In this document: in pieces, positions 40,922-50,725 of the stretch | Numbering within the stretch: the stretch's first letter is position 1 | Layout of the letters: every line of letters begins with the position of its first letter | Assembly: GCA_965656185.1 (NCBI GenBank) | Contig: CBFHJH010000004.1 | Coordinates: 117,417-181,416 of the forward strand | Reading direction: 5' to 3' | DNA from: Croceimicrobium sp965656185 | GTDB lineage: Bacteria; Bacteroidota; Bacteroidia; Flavobacteriales; Schleiferiaceae | DNA length: 64,000 nt | The notes under the pieces: model-generated | The model's input: only the letters and a program-made list of their open reading frames with translations | Told to the model about the DNA's origin: nothing | The model's database searches: none | Program-made: the position numbers and the translations under genes

Positions 40922-43711
40922 TTGCAAAAATTCCTCACTTCCGCAGCCCAATTTATTCTTAAAACCGACAAGGTCATTCACCAAACCACAGTGGTAATGC
41001 CCAGTCGACGTGCCGCGGTATTTTTCAGACAGGCGCTCAGTGAGCAAAGCGATACAATAATTTTAGCGCCTAAAATACTTAGCATTGAAGACCTTTGCCT
41101 TGAACTTTCAGGCCTGGAAACGGCTTCCCAAGCGCATTTATTTTTTAAGCTTTTTGAAGCTTACCAAGACAGCATAGCCACCGCCGAACCATTTGAGGAA
41201 TTCAATAAATGGGGCCGGCTCTTGTTGCAAGATTTTAATGAGATCGACCGACATTTAGTAGATCCAGATAGTATTTTCAATTACCTCGGCGACCTTAAAC
41301 GTATTGAAAACTGGGGCCTAGAATTGGGAGAGGCAGATGCTATGGCCAAAGACTACTTGGCCTTGTGGCCCAAACTAGCCTTGGTTTACAAAGCTTATCG
41401 CGCTAAGCTATTAGAAGAGGGTTTAGCATATCAGGGCCTGGCTTACCGCGAATTCTATCAAGTGATAGCTCAGAAAAGGCAGACCTTAAAGGACCATTAT
41501 GGACATTTCTTTTTCTTGGGTTTCAATGCACTAAACAAAGCCGAAGAGGAAGGCTTTAAAATTCTATTCGAAGAAGGCATTGCCGATTTTTTCTGGGATG
41601 TTGATCAGTACTATTTCAACAACGAAAAGCACGAAGCTGGCTTATTTCTAAGAAAGTCGCCGCTCTTTAAAAGCTTAAAAAAAGCGGGGAAGCTCTATGG
41701 TTTGCACAGCAAGCTAAAAGAAGGGAAGCGACAAGTAAAAAGCATTGCGGTTTCTGGAAAAAATCTGCAGGCCTACATTGCGAATCAGGAACTCGGAAGC
41801 CTGCCGGTGCAAGAACAATCGAATGCGGCCCTGGTCTTAGCCGATGAGGATCTGTTAAGTGGTATTTTGAATAACCTTCACCCTAAGATCCAAAGTTTCA
41901 ACCTCAGTATGGGGCTTAGCCTGAAGCACTCTCCTTTGGCCGGTTTTTTTGAATTATTGATAGACTTTGCCTTAGAGGCGGAAAGGTCTAATCGTAAGGA
42001 TCGGGCCGGAAAGCAAAGGTTTAGCCATAAAAGATGGAATGCCCTGCTCTCCCACTTTGTCTTGAAGCGCTTACCATCGCCACAAGTGAAACAACTAGAG
42101 GCGAAGCGCCTAAGCCTCATTCAAGAAAACGCCCTATTCCGCTCTTTAGATGAATTGGACCTCGGCGAAAGCCTACATCCATTGTCCAATGACCTCTTTT
42201 CAGGTAAGCTAAGTCCCGCCGAGTTCTTCGACAAATTAGCGCAATTTAGCCTTGACTTCCATCAGGAGGTAGACCAAGAGAAATACCTCAATGAAACCCT
42301 CTACGGCTTCTACCAGGCTTTCCGTCAGTTAGCTGCCTTACTGAAAGAATACCCTTATATCGAAAGCTTTGAGCACTGCCTTAGTTTTTACCGCGAACTC
42401 TTAAGTGATCTCAGCATGGACCTTAAGGGAGAGCCACTTAGCGGACTGCAAGTAATGGGGATGTTAGAAACCCGTCTGCTCGACTTTGAGAAACTGGTTA
42501 TTTGCAGCATGAACGAGGGCGTTTTACCTAAAGGTAGAAGTGAAAACAGCTTATTACCTTTCGATGTGAAGCGCAAATTTGGTTTGCCAACATATCTCGA
42601 GAAAGACGCGGTTTACGCTTATCACTTCTATCGTCTTTTGCATAATGCGCAGGAGGTAACACTTTTATACAGCACCAGCGACAGCGGAATGGGGCAACTG
42701 GAACCCTCTCGGTTTATTCGTCAATTAAACCTAGAATGGCCCCACTCTAACCCCAAAGTGTCGCTGGAAGAGCTCAACGCCACTGGTACAGCCACAAGTT
42801 TAAGCTTAAGCACCGAAGAGGTGGAAAAGAGTCCGGCCATCATGGCTCGCTTGCAAGAAATGGCCCAAAATGGTTTCTCTCCAACCGCATTGATCCAATA
42901 TTTAAAAGACCCCTTGGCCTTTTACTATGAGCGTGTTTTAGGCTTAAAGCCTGAAGACGAAATTCAGGAGGAACTTGAGCTCCCATTGCAAGGAACGGCT
43001 CTCCATCATTGCTTGGAAAAGTATTATTCTATCCCAGACCCGAAGGAACCAGGCAAACGCATCCCGCGCAGCCCTGATGCGGAAGACCCAATTTTCTCGA
43101 AGAGCTTAAACGAATACAAAGCCGATCTACGAATCGAATTGGAAAATCTCTTACCGGGTGCGGAAATAGATCACGGTCCTAATTACTTGATCTTAGAGAC
43201 CATGGCGCAAATGCTTCAAAGCTTTATGCAAAAAGAAAAAAGCAGCCTCGCCACAAAAAAGGATTGGAGCGTTATTGCTACCGAAGGAGACTTGCAGGCC
43301 GAAATAGAGCTTGATCAGGGCCTGCTAGTAAAGCTTAAGGGTCAAGCCGACCGGATCGATCGTGAAGGGTCGGTCATCAAGATCCTAGATTATAAAAGCG
43401 GTGGAAAAGACAAAGGCGCTTACACCATTTCTGGTAAGGGTGGAGATTTTGAAATGGAAGACTTTATTAAAAAGCCCTATGCCTTACAATTGCCGCTTTA
43501 TGCCTTCATGTATGCCTCTGAAACAAATCCTGGCCATGAAGTAGAAGCGGCCATCCTTTCTTTACGCAAACCTTCACTAAACCCAATCGCGATGAATCTC
43601 GCCGGCTTTAGGTCCCTAAACCAAGAAAACCGCTCCTCTATAGGGCAGGTTCTCAAAGAAATTCTCGGAGAACTGTTTGATCCCAATCGCCCTTTTCAAA
43701 AACGAAGCTAA
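40922..43711 (+). CDS. AddB-like PD-(D/E)XK nuclease
   Basis: A 929-residue protein with the AddB layout. The N-terminal half has an inactivated helicase-like fold (TVVMPSRRAAVFFRQAL, ILSIEDLCLELSG), and the C-terminus is a RecB-family nuclease: ALHHCLEKYY (~1st motif), then LKGQADRIDREGSVIKILDYKSG and KPYALQLPLYAFMY. The DYKSG lysine and aspartate form the catalytic motif. The Fe-S cysteines known in firmicute AddB are not visible. The expected AddA/UvrD-like partner is absent from the window. Start is TTG at 40922, 48 nt after the DUF6695 gene. The stop overlaps the next ATG. Confidence 0.8.
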   Translation: MQKFLTSAAQFILKTDKVIHQTTVVMPSRRAAVFFRQALSEQSDTIILAPKILSIEDLCLELSGLETASQAHLFFKLFEAYQDSIATAEPFEEFNKWGRLLLQDFNEIDRHLVDPDSIFNYLGDLKRIENWGLELGEADAMAKDYLALWPKLALVYKAYRAKLLEEGLAYQGLAYREFYQVIAQKRQTLKDHYGHFFFLGFNALNKAEEEGFKILFEEGIADFFWDVDQYYFNNEKHEAGLFLRKSPLFKSLKKAGKLYGLHSKLKEGKRQVKSIAVSGKNLQAYIANQELGSLPVQEQSNAALVLADEDLLSGILNNLHPKIQSFNLSMGLSLKHSPLAGFFELLIDFALEAERSNRKDRAGKQRFSHKRWNALLSHFVLKRLPSPQVKQLEAKRLSLIQENALFRSLDELDLGESLHPLSNDLFSGKLSPAEFFDKLAQFSLDFHQEVDQEKYLNETLYGFYQAFRQLAALLKEYPYIESFEHCLSFYRELLSDLSMDLKGEPLSGLQVMGMLETRLLDFEKLVICSMNEGVLPKGRSENSLLPFDVKRKFGLPTYLEKDAVYAYHFYRLLHNAQEVTLLYSTSDSGMGQLEPSRFIRQLNLEWPHSNPKVSLEELNATGTATSLSLSTEEVEKSPAIMARLQEMAQNGFSPTALIQYLKDPLAFYYERVLGLKPEDEIQEELELPLQGTALHHCLEKYYSIPDPKEPGKRIPRSPDAEDPIFSKSLNEYKADLRIELENLLPGAEIDHGPNYLILETMAQMLQSFMQKEKSSLATKKDWSVIATEGDLQAEIELDQGLLVKLKGQADRIDREGSVIKILDYKSGGKDKGAYTISGKGGDFEMEDFIKKPYALQLPLYAFMYASETNPGHEVEAAILSLRKPSLNPIAMNLAGFRSLNQENRSSIGQVLKEILGELFDPNRPFQKRS

Positions 43712-44655
43712 TGGAAAACATCGGTCAGAGTGAACTACTTGAAACTAGAAATAGGATAAGCCCCTATTTGCATAATACCCCGGTTTTAAGCAGCCGTATT
43801 ATAAATGAAGCGGCAGGTGTCGAGCTTTATTTTAAATGCGAAGGCTTCCAAAAAACGGGCTCCTTTAAAGCCCGGGGCGCCAGCAATGCCGTTTTGAGCT
43901 TGGCTGATGCGAAAGCCGAGCAGGGCGTGGCTACCCACAGTTCTGGGAATCACGGTCAGGCCTTAGCCTGGGCCGCTCAAGGTCGGGGAATACCGGCCTA
44001 CATCGTAATGCCTGAAAACGCCCCCATCGTTAAGGTTGCTGCGGTGCGGAATTACGGCGCAGAAGTGATCTTTTGTACGCCCAATTTGGCCGCACGCGAA
44101 TCGGGTTTAGCCCAAGTACAAAAACGCACTGGAGCGAGCTTTGTGCCTCCTTACAATCATCCAGATATCATTGCTGGTCAGAGTACGGCGGCCCAAGAAC
44201 TCTTTGAAGAAAAACCAGAGCTTGATGCCTTGTTTTGCCCCGTGGGTGGCGGTGGACTGCTAGCAGGAAGCGCTCTAGCCGCGCATTATTTTGCAGAAAG
44301 ATGCCGGGTTTATGCCGGGGAGCCGGCTCAGGCAGATGATGCTTTTCGATCTTTTTACGGAGGGAAGCTTATTAGTGAGCACGAGCCCAATACAATTGCC
44401 GACGGTTTGCGAACAACCCTGGGTCCGCTGAACTTTGAAATCATTAAAGAATTGGTGACCGATATATTCTTGGTAGAAGAGGAAGAGATAGTGGCGGCCA
44501 TGAAGATGATCTACCAATATCTAAAGATCGTGATCGAGCCAAGTTGTGCCGTACCCTTAGCCGCTATTCTAAAAAACAAAGACCGATTCTCTGGTCAGAA
44601 AATCGGTCTAATTTTAAGTGGGGCAAATGTGGACCTTGAAAAACTGCCTTTCTAA
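43711..44655 (+). CDS. Threonine/serine dehydratase (PLP-dependent)
   Basis: A 314-residue fold-type II PLP enzyme. The PLP lysine is Lys53 in QKTGSFKARGASNA, the phosphate-binding glycine loop is GGGGLLAG, and SSGNHGQALA is the substrate loop. It lacks the C-terminal ACT regulatory domain of biosynthetic IlvA and so resembles catabolic threonine dehydratase or serine racemase. It would convert threonine to 2-oxobutyrate or serine to pyruvate. Start overlaps the AddB-like stop by 1 nt. Its stop overlaps that of the convergent receptor gene by 4 nt. Confidence 0.9.
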   Translation: MENIGQSELLETRNRISPYLHNTPVLSSRIINEAAGVELYFKCEGFQKTGSFKARGASNAVLSLADAKAEQGVATHSSGNHGQALAWAAQGRGIPAYIVMPENAPIVKVAAVRNYGAEVIFCTPNLAARESGLAQVQKRTGASFVPPYNHPDIIAGQSTAAQELFEEKPELDALFCPVGGGGLLAGSALAAHYFAERCRVYAGEPAQADDAFRSFYGGKLISEHEPNTIADGLRTTLGPLNFEIIKELVTDIFLVEEEEIVAAMKMIYQYLKIVIEPSCAVPLAAILKNKDRFSGQKIGLILSGANVDLEKLPF

Positions 44656-47345
44656 AGGTCGTAGCGCACTCCCAGCATAAGGAAACGCGGTAAAACGGTA
44701 TAGGCGGTGGTGCTAATCAAGTTTGCACTTAGAGCATCTTGGCGGATAAAGTCCGTATTCAATAAGTTCAATGCTTCCACGCTAAAAATCCAGGGACTAT
44801 CTCGTTCTTGGTATTCTAAACTTGCATTCAAAAAGTCGAAATTGGTGCGACTTGAACCAGGGTTTCCATAGTTATTGTAGCTATAATCTGCACGCAAGAC
44901 CATCGTTTTTAAGAAGAACCAACTGAGCTCTACGCTTGGTTGATGATTGGTAAAAGTTGAGGCACTGCGGGCTCCGCTGTAGTCGTTTTGGCTGTAGGTA
45001 TAACGCAAGTCAATATTGGGATACTTATCAAAATTGGTCCCGATACTAGCACGGTAATTCTGCCCAAAAGTGTTGTTCACATTCTCTCTTCCATTAACCT
45101 CATTATTAATAGTGCTGTAAGAAAGGTTTGCTCGGCTATCTATCTTAAACCACTCGAATTTGCGTGAATAGGATGCGAAAGCGGTTAAGTTCTCATTGAA
45201 GCCCTGTGCATTGATGGGATTAAAGACCTGCTGTAAGCCAAAGTACTGCACGGCATTATTAATAGGATCTTGGGTGCGGCTGTAGTTGAAGCCGGCAAAG
45301 ATGGTAGTGAAATTAAACAGATTAAAATCCCGGTAAATTAAGCTCACGTTATGGATCCGAGCCATATCTAAACTATCGTTCCCCGTAAATAAGGAGTTGT
45401 AGGAGCGCACGATCAAACCATTCATAACCTGGTTTACATCATTAAATTGTGCCGACATATTATAGCGCAGGTCGATTCCGCGGCTTGAGCTAAAGTCGTA
45501 ACGCAACAAAGCGTCCGGTAAAATTACCTGATAGTCTCTGGTATCCTCGGTAGCCATTTGGCGGTCACTTACTCGGTAGTAATGATAATTGAAGCCCGGG
45601 CGGAAAGTAAACTTGCCGATCTTGGTTTTATAGTGCAATCCAGCGAAACCATCTAAAAGGCTAAAATCCACTTCATTTTGCAATCGCGGATCAGCAAACT
45701 CATCGGCATCCTCTACCATGCCTTCAGCCAGTCGGTTCGAATAGTCTTGTTGGTTGTATACCGAACCAAGGTTAAATTCGAAGTGATTGAATTTGTTAAG
45801 CACCCAGTAATAGCTGGCTCTCCCTTCAAAACTCTCGCTATTAACCAGGCGAGTTTGCACCAAGCGGTAAAGAGAAGAATCTTGAAAAATAAAGGGGCTT
45901 AAGAAAGGGAGCTGCGCCGACTGCATGGCGAATATAGGATCTTGTTGCTTCCGTAAATGTTGCAGCTCAACCGCAAATACATCTTCACCTAGGTTTTGGA
46001 AGTACTCTAAGTTTTGCTCGATAGACCAAGGTTTCTGTTGCTCTTGGGTGTTTAAGTCATTGCTAAAATTGAAATCACTAAACTCAGAGAATAAGCGGGA
46101 GGTATTAAGCTGATCCGAGTATTTTAAGAAAATATCATAATTGAGATAGGTTCGTTCACTTGGCTCATAGGTTGCCGAAAACTTAGCCAATGCTACCTGA
46201 GAATGTTGGTAGTTTTCGGTGGTCAGTTCTTCCTGAGTATTATTTAAGCTATCTAAGCCTATGTACGTACGGCTCGTGGTATAAGGACTGCTTAATACGT
46301 TCTCATTAGCAATTACAAAACCGGAAAGGTTAAGGTCTTTGCGAGGACTGTAACTAAAGTTGGCTGCGCCAAAGCGTCCTATTATTTCATCCGCTCGATT
46401 ATTCTGACCCAGAGGAATACCGAGGTCGTCCTGAGCAAAGTTGAAATTAAAACCCGAACGGCCACTTAATTTACGCATGCCTCCGCTAAAGCGGAAATAA
46501 TCGCGCATGGTAAAGGCCGAGCGACCAATATTATTTACGTCACCGATAAAATTAAAACTTGCTTTTGGCGTGTAATAAAAAGCATTACCGTGGGCATAAT
46601 AGCGTTCTGGGTCACCGGCTTTTACTTCCGCATCGCCAAACCAAAGATTCTTTTTACCCTCTTTAAGTTTTATATTCAGGGCGAGGCGGTCTTCGGAACT
46701 CAAGCCCTTTAAAGGAGAAATTTCCTCAAAATTTCGCAATACCTGTACTTTGTCGATCGCATCTGCCGGAAGGTTTTTAGTGGCTACTTTTGTATCGCCA
46801 TCAAAAAACTCCTTTCCTTCTACCAAGACCTTTTCTACATTTTTACCTTCTACCTTAACTTGACCATCTTCATCAATCTCAAAACCAGGTAGTTTTTCCA
46901 GAATATCTTCTAATTTTTTCTCTTGGCCATTGGTAAAAGCATCTGCCTTATAACTAATGGTATCCCCACTCACCACTATGGGCATTTCCTCCACTACATC
47001 TACTTCACCGAGCAGCTCCTGGTCTTCCGATAGGCGCACCGGCTCTAATCGAATCGTTTCCGAAGCTGCTTCCACTATTAGCCTTTTCGATTGAGACTGA
47101 AAGCCTAAATAAGTGTATTTGATTTGATAATTACCCGCTTCCAGCTGAAAGCGAAATTGCCCTTCGGAATTGGTAAAACCATAGGTCACCATAGCGGAGT
47201 CCTCTGGATTCAGCACCAAGACATTCGCCATTTCAAGCGCTTCCCCAGAAGCTCCTAAAACCTGGCCATAAACGTCTACCTTTTGAGCGTTCAAATTAAG
47301 CGATAAGGCAAAAAGGCAGCTTAATACTGCAAGACTTCGAATCAT
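44652..47345 (-). CDS. Outer-membrane receptor-like beta-barrel protein (carboxypeptidase-regulatory N-domain)
   Basis: An 897-residue outer-membrane protein. After the signal peptide (MIRSLAVLSCLFALSLNLNAQ) comes a carboxypeptidase-regulatory-like beta-sandwich (VDVYGQVLGASGEALEMANV to SLSEDQELL), then a plug-like region with LEDILEKLPGFEIDEDGQVKVEGK. The rest is a 22-stranded-type barrel with alternating aromatic strands and terminal strand RFLMLGVRYDL. It belongs to the 'outer membrane beta-barrel family' group related to TonB receptors; a clear TonB box was not seen. It is next to a GLPGLI gene, a pairing seen repeatedly in Bacteroidota. Ligand unknown. Confidence 0.85.
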   Translation of the reverse strand: MIRSLAVLSCLFALSLNLNAQKVDVYGQVLGASGEALEMANVLVLNPEDSAMVTYGFTNSEGQFRFQLEAGNYQIKYTYLGFQSQSKRLIVEAASETIRLEPVRLSEDQELLGEVDVVEEMPIVVSGDTISYKADAFTNGQEKKLEDILEKLPGFEIDEDGQVKVEGKNVEKVLVEGKEFFDGDTKVATKNLPADAIDKVQVLRNFEEISPLKGLSSEDRLALNIKLKEGKKNLWFGDAEVKAGDPERYYAHGNAFYYTPKASFNFIGDVNNIGRSAFTMRDYFRFSGGMRKLSGRSGFNFNFAQDDLGIPLGQNNRADEIIGRFGAANFSYSPRKDLNLSGFVIANENVLSSPYTTSRTYIGLDSLNNTQEELTTENYQHSQVALAKFSATYEPSERTYLNYDIFLKYSDQLNTSRLFSEFSDFNFSNDLNTQEQQKPWSIEQNLEYFQNLGEDVFAVELQHLRKQQDPIFAMQSAQLPFLSPFIFQDSSLYRLVQTRLVNSESFEGRASYYWVLNKFNHFEFNLGSVYNQQDYSNRLAEGMVEDADEFADPRLQNEVDFSLLDGFAGLHYKTKIGKFTFRPGFNYHYYRVSDRQMATEDTRDYQVILPDALLRYDFSSSRGIDLRYNMSAQFNDVNQVMNGLIVRSYNSLFTGNDSLDMARIHNVSLIYRDFNLFNFTTIFAGFNYSRTQDPINNAVQYFGLQQVFNPINAQGFNENLTAFASYSRKFEWFKIDSRANLSYSTINNEVNGRENVNNTFGQNYRASIGTNFDKYPNIDLRYTYSQNDYSGARSASTFTNHQPSVELSWFFLKTMVLRADYSYNNYGNPGSSRTNFDFLNASLEYQERDSPWIFSVEALNLLNTDFIRQDALSANLISTTAYTVLPRFLMLGVRYDL

Positions 47346-47347
47346 TT

Positions 47348-48172
47348 TTAACGACTAATGGTTATTTCAAAGCCTCCTCTACCGTGGGTATTCCCGCGGT
47401 TTTTGAACATTCTTTGCATTTCCTGCATCTTCTGCTCGGTAATTTCTTCGAACTCTTCGCGGTTTACCTCATCGCCTTCAGAAGGTTCCGAAATTTCTTT
47501 TTCCTCCTTGGTGTTGAGACTAACCTTGGTACATAGAATGGTGCGACCACCGTCTTGTACTTCCAAGATCAATCCAGGCAGGCCTTGGTATTTGTCGGGA
47601 CCATGACTTAAAGGAACTTGCATAGTGTACCAAGCGGTAATTACATTGGAATCCAAACCGGCGCTGTCCTGCATCTCACCGTCTTCGGTTTTAATAGTCA
47701 GGGTTTTCCGGATCTGGGTGGCAGTGGCTTTATTGCAGATATAATTGCCGATGGTCTTGGTTTCAGTTTCCAGTTTCCAGTCGTACTGGTCAAGACTATC
47801 CCTGATCAAGAACATTTTGCCAAAAAACTCGGTCTGATCGGTATAACGCTGCTCCCGGTTGTTCTTATAGAAATTACCGGTGCCGCCCGAAAACATACTC
47901 ATCATCCGCATCCCGCGGGCTTCACCGTCCTTATCTAATTCTACGACCTCTTTGTAAAGCGATTCATTTCGATTAAAATCCAAGCTAAATTCCTTCTGCA
48001 TGGCCTGGGCCATTCGCGCTTCGATCATTTTCTTTCTTTCGGGTGGAATGTCATCCGGTAGCTTAACATCCATCTTGGCCGCAGTCTTATAAGTAGCGCT
48101 TCCACTAATTTTTTGGGCCGACACAGAAGTGCCCAGCATTAGCAAAGCCGCTAAGAACAGAAAGTTTTTCAT
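47348..48172 (-). CDS. GLPGLI family protein
   Basis: A 274-residue exported protein (signal peptide MKNFLFLAALLMLGTSVSAQ) with the diagnostic motif GLPGLI at 197-202 (KYQGLPGLILEVQDG). The family (TIGR01200) is restricted to Bacteroidota, and members usually lie beside TonB-type receptor genes, as here (2 nt separate the stop from the receptor start). Function is unknown; a periplasmic role coupled to the receptor is inferred. The frame also shows charged repeats near the C-terminus (EEKEISEPSEGDEVNREEFEEI). Confidence 0.93.
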   Translation of the reverse strand: MKNFLFLAALLMLGTSVSAQKISGSATYKTAAKMDVKLPDDIPPERKKMIEARMAQAMQKEFSLDFNRNESLYKEVVELDKDGEARGMRMMSMFSGGTGNFYKNNREQRYTDQTEFFGKMFLIRDSLDQYDWKLETETKTIGNYICNKATATQIRKTLTIKTEDGEMQDSAGLDSNVITAWYTMQVPLSHGPDKYQGLPGLILEVQDGGRTILCTKVSLNTKEEKEISEPSEGDEVNREEFEEITEQKMQEMQRMFKNRGNTHGRGGFEITISR

Positions 48173-48252
48173 ACTTAGAATTTTAAGGACCCAAATATCT
48201 GTATATCCTTTTCTATGCTCTGTTAGAGAGAAGTTAAAACTAAAGGTTTAAT

Positions 48253-49065
48253 CTAGCTTAGGGGATTTTTTAGCAAAAAAAATAATAAGCGGCTTAGCTT
48301 TTGGTCTGCCAGGCCTTTCGGCTGATTAGATTTACCGGAACAGATGTGGGAGATCCCCAATACCTCGATACCCATGTGGGCAGCGGCAATAGTTTCTAGA
48401 CTGGTGCTCATTCCATAAATATCGGCTCCGGCTATGCGGTAAAAGTTGCGTTCGGCGGGACTAGGGTGATTAGGTCCAGGATAGGCCAAATAGACCAATT
48501 CGGCTAAGCTTTTATCTCTAAGTTCGCTTTGTATCGCTTGTACCTCCCTCCTTAACTTAGAAGAATATAGGCCATCTAATTCTGGAAAGCGCGGTCCCAA
48601 ATTATCAAAGTTATAGCCCCGCAGCGGATTATCGGGAATAAGGTTAATGTGGTCTTTGATCAAGGCTAAACTGTGATTGGCCAACTCTGGTTTTAAACTG
48701 TAAGCCGTATTGCTGATGATCAATTGCTTTAATCCCAAAAGCTTCATCGCCCGTAAGGGCAAAACGATTTCTTGCGCTGGGTATCCTTCGTAATGATGAT
48801 AACGTCCTTGCATTACCACTAAACGTTGCGATTCCCATTCGCCAAAATACAAGTAACCTGGCTCCTCCATTGTGGCTAAGGGGAAATGCGGGATAGCGCG
48901 ATAAGAGATCTTTTCCAGATATTCCAACTGAGAAACAAAATGCGAGAACCCTGTGCCTAAAATGATCAGGCGCTTGATCTCGGCTAAGCCATGTCTTTTT
49001 AAATAGGCTGCCGATTCTTCGATCTTATGTAGGTCTAGTTCGGGCATCTTAATCAAAGATGCCAA
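48253..49065 (-). CDS. Purine nucleoside phosphorylase-like protein, atypical active site
   Basis: A 270-residue protein with PNP architecture: LIILGTGFSHF, GRYHHYEGYPAQEIVLPLRAMKLLG, DHINLIPDNPLRG, GPRFPELDGLYS and GADIYGMSTSLETIAAAHMGIEVLGIS. Phosphate-site residues match (Arg88, His90, Ser220). But both classical purine-recognition residues are changed: at the position of human Glu201 it has Pro201 (GPNHPSPAE instead of GPSFET-AE), and at Asn243 it has Ser243. The TNAAGG loop is SNTAYSL. So the substrate is probably not a normal purine nucleoside, or the protein is inactive. It is monocistronic by position. Confidence 0.75.
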   Translation of the reverse strand: MASLIKMPELDLHKIEESAAYLKRHGLAEIKRLIILGTGFSHFVSQLEYLEKISYRAIPHFPLATMEEPGYLYFGEWESQRLVVMQGRYHHYEGYPAQEIVLPLRAMKLLGLKQLIISNTAYSLKPELANHSLALIKDHINLIPDNPLRGYNFDNLGPRFPELDGLYSSKLRREVQAIQSELRDKSLAELVYLAYPGPNHPSPAERNFYRIAGADIYGMSTSLETIAAAHMGIEVLGISHICSGKSNQPKGLADQKLSRLLFFLLKNPLS

Positions 49066-49097
49066 GAAATAAGAAGGAGGCCTATGACATTAGTCAG

Positions 49098-49472
49098 TTA
49101 GGCGTCAGTAAATTGACTAAGTAGTTCTTTTAACCGATTTAAGTCGATCGGTTTGGTAATGTAATCTACCATTCCGGCTTCCATGAAACGCTCTCGATCA
49201 CCGTCCATCGAATGAGCGGTAAGAGCTATTATTGGCGGGGCTTGCTCTCCCAAAGCTTCTTTAATAGCTTTAGTAGCATCAATTCCATTTAGCACTGGCA
49301 TTTCAATATCCATAAATACCAGGTCATAGGTAGAATTCTGAACGGCATCTACTGCCTCTTGACCATTAGCGGCGAAGTCCAGACTTAGATTATTCCGTTT
49401 AAAAAGAAGATCGGCCAACTTACGGTTGATCTCGTTGTCTTCGGCCATTAAAAGCTTAGGTGCTTGACTCAT
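49098..49472 (-). CDS. Stand-alone response-regulator receiver domain
   Basis: A 124-residue CheY-like receiver with no output domain. Acidic pocket Glu11-Asp12, phospho-acceptor Asp55 in LVFMDIEMPVLNG, Thr85 (ALTAH) and Lys107 (ITKPID) are all present. No histidine kinase lies nearby, so it is an orphan receiver that may receive phosphate from a hybrid kinase elsewhere and act through protein contacts. Confidence 0.92.
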   Translation of the reverse strand: MSQAPKLLMAEDNEINRKLADLLFKRNNLSLDFAANGQEAVDAVQNSTYDLVFMDIEMPVLNGIDATKAIKEALGEQAPPIIALTAHSMDGDRERFMEAGMVDYITKPIDLNRLKELLSQFTDA

Positions 49473-49527
49473 ATATATCCCCTTATGGGCAGCGAAATTA
49501 AGATAATTCTAAGTAATTACGGCCTGT

Positions 49528-50637
49528 TTAACTTATTAAGCGGTAACGATTACCTGGTAATATTTTAATTATTCCTTCTAATTCTAAAAGCACCAGTCGG
49601 CTTATTAGTTCAGGGGTTGGCCAATCGCTAGCCACTTTTAGATCCTCTAGGCTCTTCACAATTTTGCTATTCCCGAGCAGCTCGACAAGCAAGCGGTCCT
49701 TGGCCGATAGTTTGGTGAATGAAGGCAAAGGCCTCACCTCCTTTTGCGGCTCCCAGCGTAAAATATACTTTAGGTCGGCAACAGATTCTAAGAGATTAGC
49801 TCGATGACTTTTAATCAACAAATTACAACCCTCGCGACCTTTCTGACCCGGGGCTCCGGGCACGGCAAAAACGTCTCGATTGTAATCATTGGCAAACTGA
49901 GCCGTTATTAATGCCCCTCCTTTGCGGGCCGCTTCCACTACCAAAACGGCATCGCTCATTCCGGCTATAATACGGTTTCGCTTCGGAAAGTTCTCTCGGT
50001 CGGGATTGGTTTCACTAATAAATTCACTCACGATCGCTCCCCCCGAATCTAGGATAGCGTGCGCTAAATTGCGGTGCAAGTAGGGATAAATCCGATCTAA
50101 GCCATGCGCAACCACCGCCACGGTGCCAATCGAATAATCCAGCGCACGCCGATGAGCTCTACCATCTACTCCATAAGCCAGACCACTAATAACCTGTACT
50201 CCATAGGTCTGGAGTTCTTCGCTAAAGCGATCTATGAATATCTCCCCCGCCTCACTGATATTACGGCTACCCACCATCGCTAAGCAGCGACGCTGATTTA
50301 AGTCGGCTGGCCCTTTCTGAAATAGCAGTAGCGGCGCGTCATCACAGTGTTTTAGTCTGCGTGGAAAATCTCGATCGGTCCAGTAGTGGATGTGCCAAGC
50401 CTCTTTCCTAATCTTTTTCAATTCACGCTCGGCCCGCTCTAAAACACGCCTATCTTCAAGGCGCTTCAACCGTTTCGTCCCAAAGCCCTCCAGGGCCACC
50501 AAGTCCCCCATAGACTCTTCAAATACCGCTTTCGCACTACCGGTATGCTGAATTAATTTTCGCGCCAAGATTGGCCCTATACCCTCTACCAAGCTTAAAG
50601 CCAGAGTGTAAAAAAGTGTTTCTTCAGAAGCTTTCAT
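49528..50637 (-). CDS. dprA: DNA processing protein DprA
   Basis: A 369-residue DprA, which loads RecA on incoming single-stranded DNA in natural transformation. The Rossmann core shows CLAMVGSRNISEAGE, VISGLAYGVDGRAHRRALD, TVAVVAHGLDRIYP, GGAIVSEFI, NFPKRNRIIAGMSDAVLVVEAARKGGALITA. The N-terminal helical region contains a helix-hairpin-helix-like stretch, and the C-terminal 70 residues resemble a winged helix. Its presence suggests competence capacity but does not prove it. Confidence 0.94.
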   Translation of the reverse strand: MKASEETLFYTLALSLVEGIGPILARKLIQHTGSAKAVFEESMGDLVALEGFGTKRLKRLEDRRVLERAERELKKIRKEAWHIHYWTDRDFPRRLKHCDDAPLLLFQKGPADLNQRRCLAMVGSRNISEAGEIFIDRFSEELQTYGVQVISGLAYGVDGRAHRRALDYSIGTVAVVAHGLDRIYPYLHRNLAHAILDSGGAIVSEFISETNPDRENFPKRNRIIAGMSDAVLVVEAARKGGALITAQFANDYNRDVFAVPGAPGQKGREGCNLLIKSHRANLLESVADLKYILRWEPQKEVRPLPSFTKLSAKDRLLVELLGNSKIVKSLEDLKVASDWPTPELISRLVLLELEGIIKILPGNRYRLIS

Positions 50638-50725
50638 AAAAACTTTATCTACTCCGAAATTAGCTTCTGGCTTGGCTTTAAAGGAATTTTAGTATTTTCG
50701 TAATTGCTTAAAAAGCGGAAAAGCC

